This document shows positions 12,338-25,318 of a DNA stretch of 60,000 bases, one piece after another. A program made the translations under genes and the position numbers. The notes beneath the pieces were generated by a model. It saw nothing but the letters and a program-made list of their open reading frames with translations, was not told where the DNA came from and did not search any database. The stretch comes from Symbiodinium natans (taxonomy: Eukaryota; Sar; Dinophyceae; Suessiales; Symbiodiniaceae), in assembly GCA_905221605.1 (NCBI GenBank), contig CAJNDS010000047.1:849868-909867 (forward strand), written 5' to 3'. The stretch's first letter is position 1. Each line of letters starts with the position of its first letter.

Positions 12338-12788
12338 TTTGGGGTGGGGGGGGGGTGGGGAGGGGTGGTGGGGGGGGGGGGGGCGGGGTGGGGGGGGGGT
12401 TGGGGGGGGGGTTTGGCGGGGGGGGGGGGGGGGGTGGTGGGGGGGGGGGGCGGGGTGGGGGGGTGGGGGGGGGCGTGGGGGGGGGGGTGGCGGGGGCGGG
12501 GTGTGGGGGGGGGGGGGGAGGGGGGGGGGGGGTGGGGGGGTTGGGTGGGAGGTGGGGGGTGAGGGGGGGGGGGGGGGTGGGGGGGAGGTGGGGTTGAGGG
12601 GGGGTGGGGGCGGGGCCGGGTGGGGGTTGGCGTGGGGTGGGGGTGGGGGTGGGGGGGGGTGGGGGGTGGGGGGGGGGGGGGGGGGCGGAGCGGGCGGGAA
12701 ACGGAGGGGCGCGGGATGTGGGGACAGGGGGGGTGGGGGGGGGGGGGGGGTGGGGGGGGGGGTGGGGGGGGTGGGGGGGGGTGGGGCA
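12338..12788. repeat. Near-pure G/T tract (~450 bp)
   Basis: This is a run of GGGGTGGGG-type sequence with almost no A or C on this strand. Very long Gly-rich frames on this strand and Pro-rich frames on the other are products of the composition and are not annotated as genes. The exact length is doubtful for the same reason as other homopolymer-like regions. Confidence 0.85.
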
Positions 12789-13470
12789 AGCGGAGCAAGA
12801 GGAGGGGGCGGGCATGCACTGTAAATCATCTCATGGGGCCAGTCCATGGGCATCGTGGGGGTTGGGGCCCCAGAAGGGGTGATGGGTTGGGGGGTGGGCA
12901 TGCACTGGGGCCCACATCCATGGACCATGAGCCAATGGGGCCAGGAGCCATGGGTCCAGTGGGGGGCGGGATGCGTGGTGGCGGTTGGGGGTGGGGGTGG
13001 GGGTGGGGGTTGGGGGTGGAGCCAGCTGGAGGTGTGGAAAGGGGTTGGGGGGGGGGTGGGGTGGGGGGTGGGGGGGGGGGGTGTGGAGCCATGGGGCCAG
13101 GGCAGAGTGCGTGCGGGGTGGGGGTGGGGGTTGGGGGTGGGGGTGGAGCGGGGCCATAAATAGGAGGGATGAAGAATGGGACCAGGAGCCATGGGTCCAT
13201 GAGAAGCATGGCGGGGTGCGTGGGGGGCTTGGGCAAGGGGGGGAGTATGCGGAGCGGGAAGGGGGGCGGGGTGCGTGGGTGGTGGGGGTAGGGCAAGCGG
13301 GCGGGCATGCACTGGGAGGAGCCATGGGTCCATAAGAAGCATGGCGGGGTGCGTGGGGGGCTTGGGCAAGGGAAGGAGCGGGGGGCGGGGTGCGTGGGTG
13401 GTGGGGGTAGGGCAAGCGGGCGGGCATGCACTGGGGGCCGGTCGAGCTTTGGATGGGGTGGAGTAGGTGG
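12789..13470. repeat. G-rich minisatellite with long diverged units
   Basis: Repeating modules include GGGCAAGCGGGCGGGCATGC, GAGCCATGGGTCCAT(A/G)AGAAG and CATGGCGGGGTGCGTGG. They appear two to four times each in the same order, with GGGGTTGGGGGT fillers. The right-hand two units (about 13180-13300 and 13310-13430) are nearly identical. No gene is seen in it. Confidence 0.75.
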
Positions 13471-15309
13471 TAGGGGCAATGGGTCTTCACTGACGCCGCC
13501 CCCCTAGGGGTCGGCGGATAGCATACTGCTGCAAGTCGAGGCGCGGCTAGCTGCTAGCTGCTGCTTACACATGTACGGGCTGTCACGATCAGGAGGCAGC
13601 AGGTTCAGATGCCGTCTTAGCACCGCAGGCATTTTGTCCCGGGCCTTGTCATTCTCGTGCAGTTGTGGATGGCAGAGTGAGTAACCACTTCCTTTTGTAT
13701 TGTTAAGCGCCCTCCCTGGCATAAAGAATGAAACCCTTGATCCAGGATCCTACTATTCGGGTGATCTATAGTAGGGGTCCCTTCGCACCGTAAACACAAC
13801 TCCGAAATCCGAACCCCCAAACCCCCAACATTCCTCAGCACTAAACCCAGAACCCTTCTCTCCCAAGCCCCAACCCCAAGTCCCCAAATCGCAACACCCT
13901 GTAAACCCTAAATGTATTAAACCCTCGAGGCCACCGAAGGAGAGAGCAGCCTGGTGGCCGAGGCGGAGGTGGCCGAGGGGCTCTAGGTTTTCTTTTGTTT
14001 TCTACAGTCTCCTTAGGAATTATGTTTTGTTTCTCTAATGGCCTACGCAACCTAAGCGAGCTCGAGGTCGAGGCCTATAGAACGAACTTGAAACAAAGAG
14101 CTCACTGAGTCAAATCGCGTAGTTCCGATCAAGCGGAGTGGGTGTGACCGTCTGACCTCGGCCCAGTTCAAGAGCCGCTCGCCTCAGAGGCAGCAGATGT
14201 AGTTTCATGTTGCGAGCAGTCACTCCTTAGAAAGTAGAGTCCTGGGCAGTACTCCCTTAAGGCGACTTCGATTGCACAGGGGCAGGGGGGGATGGCTGGG
14301 CACATCTCCCACCCAAGCTCCCAGCTAAAGGAGACACTGGGATCGTAGCTTGGTGCCGTTGCAGCTGGCCCCCTTGAGGTGAGGCCCCCGAAACCCTGAA
14401 CACACCCTTCCAAACCCCTGAGACCCTTGAACTCCTGACGACTTCAAGCCCGCAAAAATTCCTCCAAATCCTATGGTCTCAAACAAAAGCCTGAAGTCTC
14501 GGCCTGGCAGGAGCTCTGCCCGTGCTGGCTGTGGGACCGGTGCGCCCTGCGCCCTAAAAGTCATGTTAAATCGCGGCTTACATTCCCCATTGGTGGCTGA
14601 CCTGAAGGCTTCGAGTCATGCACCTGAAATCCGGGCTCCACCACCAAGCCCTGAACCCCTTTCAAAGCCTTCAATCGGCGCAGGCCCAGGCGTGCCAGCT
14701 CGTGGCATGCTGGGGATCCCAGTGTGCTCTGGGACTGTGGGCCCGGGCGCCCAGGTAAACGCACCGTTTTTCGGTTTACGGGTGTTGGGGGATGGAGGGG
14801 GCAGATGGGTAGAGGATCGGAAGTCCTGGGCCTTGCCATGAACACATGGGGATTGGGGTTCCAGGCTCAGGGCACTTCAGGGCTGCAGAGTCGAGATTTC
14901 ATAAGAGTCGGGACCTGGAATGCTCCCTGCCGATGCACGCACAGTTGTCAGATGTGCAAGCTTAAGTGCAAACCTGGCCTGCGCTGTCCAGCTCTGCGGA
15001 CAGTGCTTGTCCATCTCAAATTGTCGATGAGTCCTCCTACGCGCCGGCAGCACAAGAGCCCGCCGGAAACCATCATCAGAACCGACCCTCAAACAAGATG
15101 CTAGGTCGGAACCCGGAGTGCCTGCGCCTTAGGTCAGCTCAATCTGAGAATGAGCATGCTTTCAGGGCCTGGTTGAAAAGGGCACTCGGAGTTCTGGAAT
15201 TCTGGGTTTCGGTTCAGGGCTGGGCTTGGCCTGTGAGGTTACCGTGAGCTGCGTTTGTTTTTGGTGTGCTGCCATGAATAGGCTGACCGTGTCCGAAACT
15301 CGCTCCGCA

Positions 15310-15980
15310 CTCTGCGCGCGGAAGCACGCAGAAGGTTCCGCGGAAGCTCTTTGCTTGTGGAAGCTCTCTCGGAAGCTCAACCGTCTCGTTGGAAGGCGGT
15401 GCCTGTGAGCTACACGCGGGAAACTTTGGGGCCCTGAGGGCCAGAGGCAGCAAGTTACATTCTAGGGTCATGTTGCTTACATAGAAAAATTTTCTCATCA
15501 GAACGCGGCAGCCCAGCTAGCCCTTTCCCCTTCTCGGCTCAAGAGGGGGGGGGGCTTGGCAGGAGGGTCACTTCCAGCCCAACATATTCTAAATCCATGA
15601 TCCTCAGGGATGTATGCACCGTGGGATTTGGCGTAAGCTCTGCGGAAGCTCCTCGGAAGCGCGGCTTCTTCGCGCAAGTCTATGGCCCACGACGCCATCG
15701 CGACGGCCTGAAAGTATGATAGCACGAAAAAGTTTTGAGAGGGAAAAGGACTTCCAAGGTTCAGTTTGTTCTGTTGGGGAGTGTGAGAGGCGTGGAGCAC
15801 AAACGAAAGCCCTGGTTGGAATTGAAATAATTGGGCCTTGAATGCCTTGGGCACTATATACATGAAGCTTCCAAGACTGCAAATTCCTTTCGTGGAAGCA
15901 AGCGTGTGAAAATCCTCCGCGGAAGCCGCCGCGTGATCCGATTTCCGTGGGGCCAGAAGACTTCGGAAGCCCCGCAGATG
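15310..15980. repeat. Cluster of dispersed CGGAAGC words
   Basis: At least seven CGGAAGC words, often as CGCGGAAGC, occur in about 670 bp (near 15318, 15340, 15371, 15642, 15652, 15921 and 15963), with variants GTGGAAGC between them. Two more lie near 8030-8050. They are not in a fixed period. The frame on the minus strand reads them as RGGFRGG-like peptide, which I regard as a by-product. Confidence 0.5.
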
Positions 15981-18900
15981 CAAGGGCAGCTTTTTGAGAC
16001 AAAGCTCGTATTGTTTCAGGTTTAGGTCTGTTGGCCGCGGGGATGGTGAGGTTCGGAACCTGAAGAAAGAACAACTCCCAAATACGGCATGAAGCCGCAA
16101 TGAAGCCCTCAACTTTCAACACCCTGAACGGTTCAGTGTGTGTTTGGATCTTCGTGGGGTCAGCTTGGTTGGGCTTGAGGTTGGCCCTCCTTTTGGCTCA
16201 TGGGCTGGGGGGTACCCCCAATTTGAACACAAAACCATGTTTACTTGGAGGTGTCAGGTTGGTGCACAAAGGGGGAATCACAACGAAAGACCCCTGGAAA
16301 CCCTGAGCCTGGTATTAACACCGAACACTGCAAACCTATCAGTCAAGGGAGCCTGAGCAACGGCTGGATGTGGCCGGGGGCCTGCAGTGGAATTGTAGAA
16401 GATCCTAGAAAGAGGGGGCAAGTGTTTGGGTGTGCCTGGTTTGTTGTCAGGTTGTTTGCAGAGCGGGCCAGTTCTATGAGTTCTATGCATTGAAGGCATT
16501 CTAGGCTTGCGGCGCATTTCGTGCATGTAATGGGATTGTTGGGCCTTGTGTTTGTGACTCTGGGCTTACTATAGGTGCACTTACGGAGTAAGGTTTGGGG
16601 TTTGGAAGTTTGGGTGTAGCAAGGCGTCATGGGGCAAGACGGTCTAATGCTCAAGGCCTAGAGCAGGCCTCTCGGGGTTTGCAGGGTTGAATGCGCCTGC
16701 GGTATATGATTCTGCCATATAGGATGTGGTTTGTGGTTGAAGTTGGGGATTGAGAGTTCGGGGCGTTGACCTTGTTGCAAAAGGACTTTAGGATGTGGGG
16801 TCGGTGGGCTGCGGGCTTATTCGGCATTCGGGGCTTGCAGTTGCGGTGTGTTTCAAAAGGGTTCGTGTCTAGGATGGTGTAGGGTAGGGTTTAGGGCTGT
16901 GGGTTTGAGGACTCAGGTCTGAGGACACTTGAGCGCTTGCAGAGATCCAAACCCAGAGCTCAAGAGCCTCATAAGGCATCCTGCCCCCACTCCAAGCCCG
17001 AAGACGTAAGGTAAGGGTCGAAGGACACAAAAGGAACTCACGGCCCCTCCCTCGGCCCCTGAGCCCTAAGCCGTGTGGCAAGGCGGGGCTCATCGCCTTC
17101 CTGCGCAGCGCCGAGCTGGTAAGGGGTGTCGCGTCTTGGGGCATTTGGGGGCCTGTGGATCAAACTGGTAGACCTTTGACCAAATTGGGATGTGGGTTTG
17201 AAGCGAGGCTTGCAGGACGAGCCATTTAGGGCTCCAGGGCTTTGTTGGTATGAGAATGATCTGTAGGTTCTACGTTGCACCTTTGCGTTCCGCAACTTGA
17301 GCTTTGTGGCTGCGCAGTGACAAACCATGAGCGCTTGCACGCCGCACTTGATCAGTTTAGGGTTTGCCAGAAACCATGGAAGCCAGCCACCCTGGACCCT
17401 GAATTCCCGCACAACTGCTCAGACCAACTCTGAGACATGTGTGAACCCAAACTGTCTGTACCCGAAGCCCTTCGACATCCCCAAACTCACAACCCGAATT
17501 TAGGGTTTTGGGCCTAAGGGCCTAGGGTGTCCTTTGACACCTACACCTCGACCGAAAGGCCAGCATAAAATCCTAGACACGAGAGTCAAGCCTGGCCACG
17601 GATGGTCAGAAGCCCGAAGCACCCCAAACCCTGTGTTTAGGATGCAGGGTTTACGGTGTACCTGAAGGGTCTCTGATTGAAGTTTAAGGGTTTAAGGGTT
17701 ACTGTGCAGAGTCGTGCCACTAGCTGTCCTCTTCATGTACCGCTTCGAATGGGATCCCAAACCCTCAACCCGACTCAGCCCTAAACCCTAAACCGATCAG
17801 TGGCTTCCAAAGTAAGTGCATCAACCGCTGTGGAACTTGAACGTTCAAGCCCAAGCTACCCCCAAAGCCTTCAACCCCAATAACATTCTTTCTATCTTTG
17901 CCTCATGTTGCCTCACAACCTAGGGCCGCCTTCGGGGGGCTTGCATGGGCCTTCGTTGTCTCAGAAGTGGTCAAAATAGGCAACGCGCATGCTTTGAGGT
18001 CCGACGCCACATCCACGCCGCCCCCGGCGCCCCAGGCGACGGATGGGGCTGAGCAGCACTGAACCAGGGACTGTGGCTCTCACCCCTAAGGAAAATAAAC
18101 AGGTTTTAACGAGTTTTGGGGCTTGGGGTATAGAGGTTTTCGAAGGGCAGGGGTTAAGGGTTGCTCAACACTTTCGGGTGTTCGTTCAAGCTGCAGGGGG
18201 GTAATTATGGGGTGTAAGGACGCGGGACCCTAATGTCCCAAGCCTCAAACTGAACCCTAAACCACTAAGACCCTAAAACCCTAAGCCCCAAACCCTGCAA
18301 CCCTGCACCGTAAGCCTGTAAGACGCTTAACCCTGAGCCCTAACACGCTGTAGCCCCCCATCAACCCTAGACCCCTCAACCTTCTGCCCGGAACCCCTCG
18401 GCAGGCACATGCGGCGTGGATCGAGGAGTCCGGGCCTGAACCGAGCTGCACGTCGCCTTCAAATTTGGGGATTGTAGGGATTTCGTGTTTGGGTTTAGGG
18501 CTGTGGGGGGTCGGGGGGGGGGGGGTCGGTGAAGAAAAGTGGGACAGTTCAGACTTGCAGCGTTTGTGCAGGGTTTCGAAGTCTTGGGCTCAGGATTGCA
18601 GGGTCCAGCACCTCTTTGTTTCAGCCCCCAGCCGCTAGCAGAGCCCACCCGGCCCTGGCTAAGGCAGGTGGACCAGATCATGAGCCGGTGCTCCTGGCGC
18701 AAATGTTATGGTTTACACTCCCTAAAACTAACATTGAAACCTCCGCAGGTGTTTTTTGACGACACTCTGTATGTTAGTATAACTTTCGGCCGGGAATGCT
18801 ATGTTAGTGGTTTTGGCCGGTAGGTCAGAGTAGACGGCAGCTCGCAGCGTGCTCCCAGCCTTGAGGGAAACCTGAAGAATACCCAAAACCCAGAAATGCC

Positions 18901-19105
18901 ATGTTAGTGGTTGTAGCGCCCCAAAAGGGTCTTTAGGGCCTTTGGGGTTGTAGGGTTTCGGGCTTTTCTTAAGGGTTGCAGGGTTTTAGGGTTTTAGGCT
19001 TTTCGGGTTTACGAGGGCTTTGGGTTTCAGAGTTCAGGGTTAAGGATGATGGGTTTAGCCTGGGGTAGGGGACTAAGCCCGAACAAACAAAACCCCCAAA
19101 ACCCT

Positions 19106-19176
19106 GGCGGCCAAAACCGGGCGACACATTTTGTAAAGTGGTCATTCGGGGTGGCCAAAACCGGGCGAAACATTTT
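19106..19176. repeat. Paired 27 bp repeat
   Basis: GGCCAAAACCGGGCGACACA is followed 44 bases later by GGCCAAAACCGGGCGAAACA, each continuing TTTT. Only two copies are present, and no function is suggested. Confidence 0.6.
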
Positions 19177-19200
19177 CGCTTGAGGGTTTATGGTATAGGG

Positions 19201-19250
19201 TACTACTATTACTTTTACTATTACTATTACTATTACGAATACTATTACCC
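19201..19250. repeat. TTACTA/TTA microsatellite
   Basis: Tandem ACTATTACTATT units with a few interruptions. The frame that reads it as poly-Tyr is an artefact. Confidence 0.8.
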
Positions 19251-20452
19251 CCATGGTAAAAGTAATTTACGTGCGGCGCGGCCTTTGGAAGCGACAGAAG
19301 TTGCTGGCTCATGGGGATAACACAGCCCCTAAACTTGAAGGGTCATGGAGAAATCAGAAGGCAAAGTAAGGGGCAAAGGAAAGGTCTAGAAGGGGGAAGC
19401 AGAGAAGCACTGGAGGAGAAGTGCTCGGAGTGCTGAGCCCGGCCCGAAAGGGCAGACCGAACCTTCTTCCCACTACTTACACAAAGTTCTCTACCTTTTC
19501 TGCTTCTTGTACTTGCTAGCGGTGCTTAAGCCTACAAGGCGCCGAACATGCGCTGACTTTGTCATGCATTCTTGGGCTTTCTACCAGTCCTGCTGTACGC
19601 CGACATGGGGCACTCATGCACTCTGTTACAATCGAACAAGAATTGTGCCACCGAATCTAGACACGCAGTTGTACAGTGCACAGATGTATATGCTGTCGCA
19701 ATGACTTCTCACGATTCCCACAGGGCGAGCTAGAAAGCAAAACTTTTTTGGGAACACTACAGCCACAAAACCCGGAAGCCTGAAAGCTAAATCCTAGACC
19801 CGCAGCGCAGCGCCGGAGGCTTGGAATTTAGGGTTCAGGTTTTGGGTCGAGGTTCTCGTCTGCGTTCCGGCTGTCGGGCTTAGCATTTTGGGTTGAGGGC
19901 TACGGAGGGGCAGACTACAGTATATGTAGTATAGGATTAGGATGACTCCCTTATGGTCTCTTGATTGCTACAGTGAGAGCCGCCCCACAACGCCCAGCCA
20001 GCCTATTTCTTCTGTCTCCTAAGTAGAGATTTCGCAGGCACCTCAGGTTCATGGGGGTTCATCGGGGTTCATCGGGCTCCTCTGGTTTATAGATTACAAT
20101 TACAATGGGTTAGGGTTCTCAGGGCTGTCGGGGCAGAGTTTATAGGACCTAGGGGGTGAACGTTTCTAGGATCAGGGTGCATGGCACAAAGCGAAAGTCG
20201 CTGGGCATGGCCAGGATATACATGGGTGAGGTCACTGCGTTTCTGCCTCGGTGGGTGGACCTTTGTGTGCGCTTAAAGGGTTCAAGGGTTTAGGGTTGAT
20301 GGCTTTGGGCTTGCCCCCGTAAGAGGGAACCCGCGGTCTTGGGGTCTAGGTTTAGGGTATAGGGGTTTCACAATTAGCAAAACTGTTGATGCAATTAATG
20401 CTCTGGAACCTTGATCCCTAAACCCGCAACATGGCGGTCGGCATTCTAGTTT

Positions 20453-20563
20453 ACTTGGAGGGTCGGGAGACTTAGTAAGTACCCTAAAAGGGACCCTAAT
20501 GGGAGTTATCCTACTTATAACTCGATTAGATAACTACTTACTAAGTCCTCCGACCCTCCAAGT
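20453..20563. repeat. Foldback (MITE-like) element, copy B (shortened)
   Basis: Same terminal inverted repeats as at 1207-1340 (ACTTGGAGGGTCGG and its complement), but 111 bp long instead of 134. The missing bases are mostly from the left inner arm. The right arm is almost unchanged. Confidence 0.65.
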
Positions 20564-23500
20564 AGTGTAGTTGGGTCTCTCCACAGCTGGTAGTCGAGCG
20601 AGTGTCAAACTCCCATCCAGACCCTGCACTCAAACCCAAAACCTGAACCGTAAACCCCAGACCGCACCAAACCATCAACCCTCGAGTTGAGGGCGTTTAG
20701 GTAGTACAAGTACTACTTTAGCTCTCGTAAACTGGCCTCTTGAGCCACATTTATTGCCGTAGTGCAGGATCGCATGCTGGCAGTCGATCGAGTGGTCTTA
20801 CTGCCTATGCGCACATGATGAGTGGTGGACCTAAAGGCCTTGCCACCACCATCTTCATACACATATACGAATCAACAACACAGACATCACGAACAGTTTT
20901 GTGGCTCGCATTCTGTTCGCAGCAATGTGCAAGGGACTCAGTCTAAACTGACAGACGACCCTGGAAGTGAAGATCACCCCCTCAAAGGTCCCCAAAGAAA
21001 GCGCTCTCTTCTCTCTCTCTCTCTCAGTCAGGTGAAGGGTTAGGGATTTTGGTTTGTAGGGTTTAGGAAAGGTCTTGAGCAAGCACCCCCCAAACCCTGA
21101 ACCACCTGAACCCAAGCCTCAGGCCTCAAGCCGAAGCTCCACCCCGTCCTTTTCCCTTCGAAGAGCGGGCCAGCTGACTTCTTCTCAGGCAAGAAGGCAT
21201 CGATGTGCCGATCTCAGAGGGTTTAGGTTTTAGGGCGCAGGGTTTAGGGTTTAAGTTTAGGTGAAGGATTTAGGGTTGAAGGTCAAGCCCCGAGCTTGGC
21301 CAGAGTAGGTGCTTTTCCTGAAGCGGCGTGGCAACTATGGGGTTCCAACGTGGGGAGTCCGAGCGTTTAGATGGCTGGCGGCGCGCGGCGCCCGCGGGCG
21401 CACGCCCGCAGGCGCGGCTTCCACTCGTGGCCTGCTCGCGTTTTGGGCCACAACTGCGCTCTCGCCATCTCTCGCCTAGGCGCGCTCAGGCCGGACGTCT
21501 TGGAGGCTCCCGAGACGTCGTTGTTTCATTGGCAGGCACAGTACTGTCTACCCCTCCAACCATCGATTGTCGCTTTTTGCGGCAAGCTATTGGGGATGCT
21601 CGATGCTGCGGTGGTGGCAACGGGCTCCGTGTTTCCGGAGGACGCCGGGAGGTTTATTAGTGCCTCGAGAGTTGGCTTTTCTTGAAGTGCTCACGGGCCG
21701 CTCTTGAGGTGCTCTTGGAGTTCTCTTCGGGGATGTTCTTGGAGTGCAATGTGAGAGCTCTTGGAATGTTTGTTCTTTCTTGTCAGAGTCTTTCATTATC
21801 TGGGGTCTACGCAGGCATATTTTGTTTCATCTCCCAACCCTATACAGGCCCAACCTGAACCCGCAAGACAAAAGATGAACCGCCGAGCGGAGTGCCAGCT
21901 ATGCGTGAGCCTAAAGACCTTGAACCCCGGAACCTGAAGCCCTAGGCGACTTCGCAGGGTTTTTGCAAGCTCGTTGAAGGAAAAGCGATGGTGGCTCTCT
22001 TGTTGGACGTCTGTTCCTCTTAATTAATGGTTTCAGTGTTAGCCGAGTTCAAGTTTAGGGTGTTCAGGGTGTTCAGGGTGGGAGGTTGCTTGATGAAGTG
22101 GCCCTGGGTGGACGAGGCCACGAGGCCAACCATAGTGTATAGGGTCGAGCTTCGGCAAGGTTGCACGCCAAAGGGTCTATTTAGGGGTTTGGTTTGGGGG
22201 GTCTTCGGGTTTTATAGGTTTGGGCTTCAAGGCTCATGGTTTAGGAGGGTAAAGGCCACAAGGCTGTCTGGTTGAAACCCCAAGCCCTGAAGCCCTGCTC
22301 GGTCTGCCCAGGCGATTATCCACTGCCCACAAGAGGAGGTGCCCGACCTAAACGAGAGTCAGCTGTGAGCACGTCGCAATACGTCACATGCCACTATTAT
22401 TTGCAACCCCTTTGCTCCGGGAGCCTAAAGTGGTGCAGCACCTAGGATATTGCGATACTTCGAGGATGAACGATCGGGGGGTTTTCCGGTTGCTACAGCC
22501 GCAAAAGCTAAGCCTCAAGACAACTCTGCCTGCCAGGTTCGCATCCAGCTGGTGGACATTCACCTTCAGGAAATGAGGCCGGGATGAGCGCCTGAGGCCA
22601 TTTTTCACTCAGGGATGCTTTTAAGCATGGGGCCATGGCGGCTTCTTGCTGTCCCCACAGCCGGTTGAGTTATCCCCAAACCATCCATGGCCGCACCTAG
22701 GAGGAGGATGCACTGCTGTGCCCTAAACCCCAAACCCTGCAGCCAAAACCCTTAAACCCCAAACCTTCCCACAGGGTGCCAAGACCCAGATACACCCCAG
22801 GCCCTGATCCCCACCAAAAGCATCCCTAAACCATCCTAAACCCTTAAACCTACTCCTTAATGGCCATAAACACTGACCCGGAACCTTGCAGTGAGAATGA
22901 CAGGGAGTCTATCGAGGACTACCCGCCGGAGGACGGACCCAGATGGCTTCACTAGGGATCTCAACTCCGCAAAGTAATTTTAATTCTTCCGTATAGGAAC
23001 AATGTCGCACTGTTTTGAAGGAGCTCGTACTATGCTGGTGCTATTTCACATGATTCCTAAGCGCTTGAACTCATCAGAAGTCCAACTAAACCCGACACCC
23101 TGAAGCCACTTGTGACTCCGTGGGGCTGAGCATGCTCAGGTTTTCGGATGTAGTGCTGCACAACGCTGCTTCAGCGGTGCTGTCTTGGAGTGCGAGGGCT
23201 TCCCTGAAGCCCTGAGCCCTATGCTTAGCTAGGAGGTTTAGGGGGCAACAGGTGGCTACAAACCTCAGAACGGGACCCTAAACCGCCCTAAACCTCGAAA
23301 CCCAACACCTAACATCCTAAGCGGACAGATGCGTTTCATTGCTGCTTCCCTCACAGCGGGCATGTTGCGGCATGGCCTCTTCGAGGCCGGCGCACGCACA
23401 GGTTTGATGGCAACAAGGTTTGCTCCTGGGGCTTGAGGTGTTGCAATTTTGGGTTTAGGGCAAAAGGGTTTGGGGCTTGCAGGGTTTTCAGGTGTAGGCC

Positions 23501-24730
23501 TTGTAATTTGGGTCCTCTTGGTTTTGCCCATCTGTTGGGTTCTGCAGGGCTTCTAGATGCTTCGAGGGTTTCCTGGGGTATCATACGGTTTGAGAGTTGA
23601 CCGGGCTCGTGGGGCTTCAGGGCTTATAGGGTTACGGGTAAAGCTGCTCTCAGACTCTCGACCATGGCCTGAACCCAACTCTGTAACCCAAGCCGCTTTC
23701 CAAGTCACTCGAAACCCCCCACAGACCTTATCCCCTCAAACCCTAAATCCCCCTAAACCTTAAAAGCCTTAAACGCACGAGCCGACTGATATCTTCCAAG
23801 TGCTGGGTTCAGACTGTTTGGGTTTGGTTTTCGGGATTTGGGTTGGGTTGGAGAGAATGCAGTGTATAGACCGTAAGCCTAAACCCTAAAATTGGCCCTA
23901 AAACCCCAAACTAACAACTAGACGCTGGTGGTTCATGGTTGTCCCGAAACCCTGGGGTGCGCTTTCGGCCCCAAACCCGAAGCCCAAGACCCAACCGTAC
24001 AAACCTTAAACCCTATAAACCCTAGATGCCCTGCAGTTCTGTCAGAAGGTAAAACAAATCCCTGCAAAGCCCTTCGCCCTCGGCCAGGACAGGGAGCCCG
24101 AGGTGTTGGAAGTGGTGATCGAGGGGATGGTGTGGACCCGGCTGTGTTTGCACATGTCTCTCGGGCTTTTTTAGGGTTTTGTGGGTTTAGTTGAACCCTG
24201 CAGCCTAAGCCCAGACCCTCAAGCAGCAGTCGTCACGGCGCGCCTTCGGGTCCAGGCAGAACCCTCCGAACCCGCAAAAGCTGAACTTTGTGCTGACCAC
24301 GGTCAACCAGCTGATGGATCAGTGTGTGACCCAGGCCTTGGAGTTTAGTGGTTTGGCTGTGAAAATGGGAATCTTGTTTCGCATGGGCAGAAGGCACCCT
24401 GAGCCCTATAGACCCTAAACCCCAAACCCTATCATTCTAAACACCAAGCCCAAACCCTCAACCCCATTAAGCCCAAATTTTGCACCTGTGTTCCATGAGC
24501 GTCAACAGCGAAGTTCCCAAATCGATCGTGAAATCTGGCTTTCAGCATTTAGGTTTAGGAACCATGATGTCGGGAGAATCGACACGTTAAGCCCTGAACC
24601 CTGAAGAACACCCGTGGGATGAGATCGTTCTTGGCGCCCGCTGTATCCGCGCAGTTTTTCGGACGCATTCCCTGAACGTTGCCGTATGTAGTGGCTATCA
24701 GATCAAGTAGTAAGTGTATAGAGTGTAGAG

Positions 24731-25318
24731 GACTCAGTTCGTCGCATGCTCGCGGCGCTGTGTGAGGACATTATCCGAAAATATATCTCCAACGACAATG
24801 TCGTCCAAATCTTGATGACGGCCAAGGCACAGCTTTGAGCTAGGCTTCGAGAGAAGAATCAGCAGGTCTCCGGCGCTGAACGAAGTGCTTGGAAGGTTTT
24901 GCCACAGAGTTGTCGTGCCTAGGCGCATCGAGCAGACGGCCTGAAAGACATCTGCATGGCCAGGGTCCTGGATGTCAGACATTTTTGCACAACGCGACTC
25001 GCTGCTCTTCGATGCTCTTCGATGCTCTTCGATGCTCTTCGATGCTGACGCCACAGTCTTCACGCGAATCAGATGTAGCCTCAGCTGCGGTCCCGGACTC
25101 GTCCCATGAGACATGTCCGAGACGACTCTCAACCCCCGCTCGAAGCCCAGGACTTCATCACCAACGAAGAGAACATGAAGCTGGCTCCCGCTTTCAAGGA
25201 GCTGATCCAGGAATCCAGGACCTTCCACGGGTCACGCGGAGGCATGTTCCAGCATGTTCCAAAAACGACACACGCAGTGATCCAGAGTAAATCTGCGGGT
25301 TCGAGGAGCCCACGCTGA
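24731..25318 (+). CDS. BTB/POZ-domain protein, C-terminal three exons (copy B)
   Basis: Paralogue of 5666-6241. Exon A is 24731-24826, exon B 24923-24958, and exon C 25151-25318 with TGA at 25316-25318. Exons A and B are identical by eye to copy A. Exon C differs by one visible codon (Phe for Leu in the GGM-x-QHV tail). All three exons stay open and in the same phase, so nothing suggests decay. The donor after exon B reads ATG|GCCAGG, where copy A reads ATG|GTGAGG. All acceptors are AG|G. Intron length differs through one additional TTCGATGCTC unit. As in copy A, the upstream half of the BTB domain was not located, so the gene is annotated as partial. Confidence 0.6.

Larger units (their letters stand above)
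13471..20275. other. Gene-poor spacer between the two duplication copies
   Basis: No exon chain or domain was recognised over 6.8 kb. The stretch holds scattered CCCTAAA/TTTAGGG variants (dense near 17620-17790 and 18230-18370), a CGGAAGC-rich part (15310-15980), a short poly-G (about 18513-18527), a paired 27 bp repeat (19106-19176) and a TTACTA microsatellite (19201-19250). Open frames of 60-200 codons exist on both strands, and none is convincing. Confidence 0.5.

Noticed and set aside
11975-13490. Very long Pro-rich (464 codons) and Gly-rich open frames
   Set aside because: They are direct read-outs of the G/T tract and minisatellite; several frames on both strands are open at once and none has a domain.
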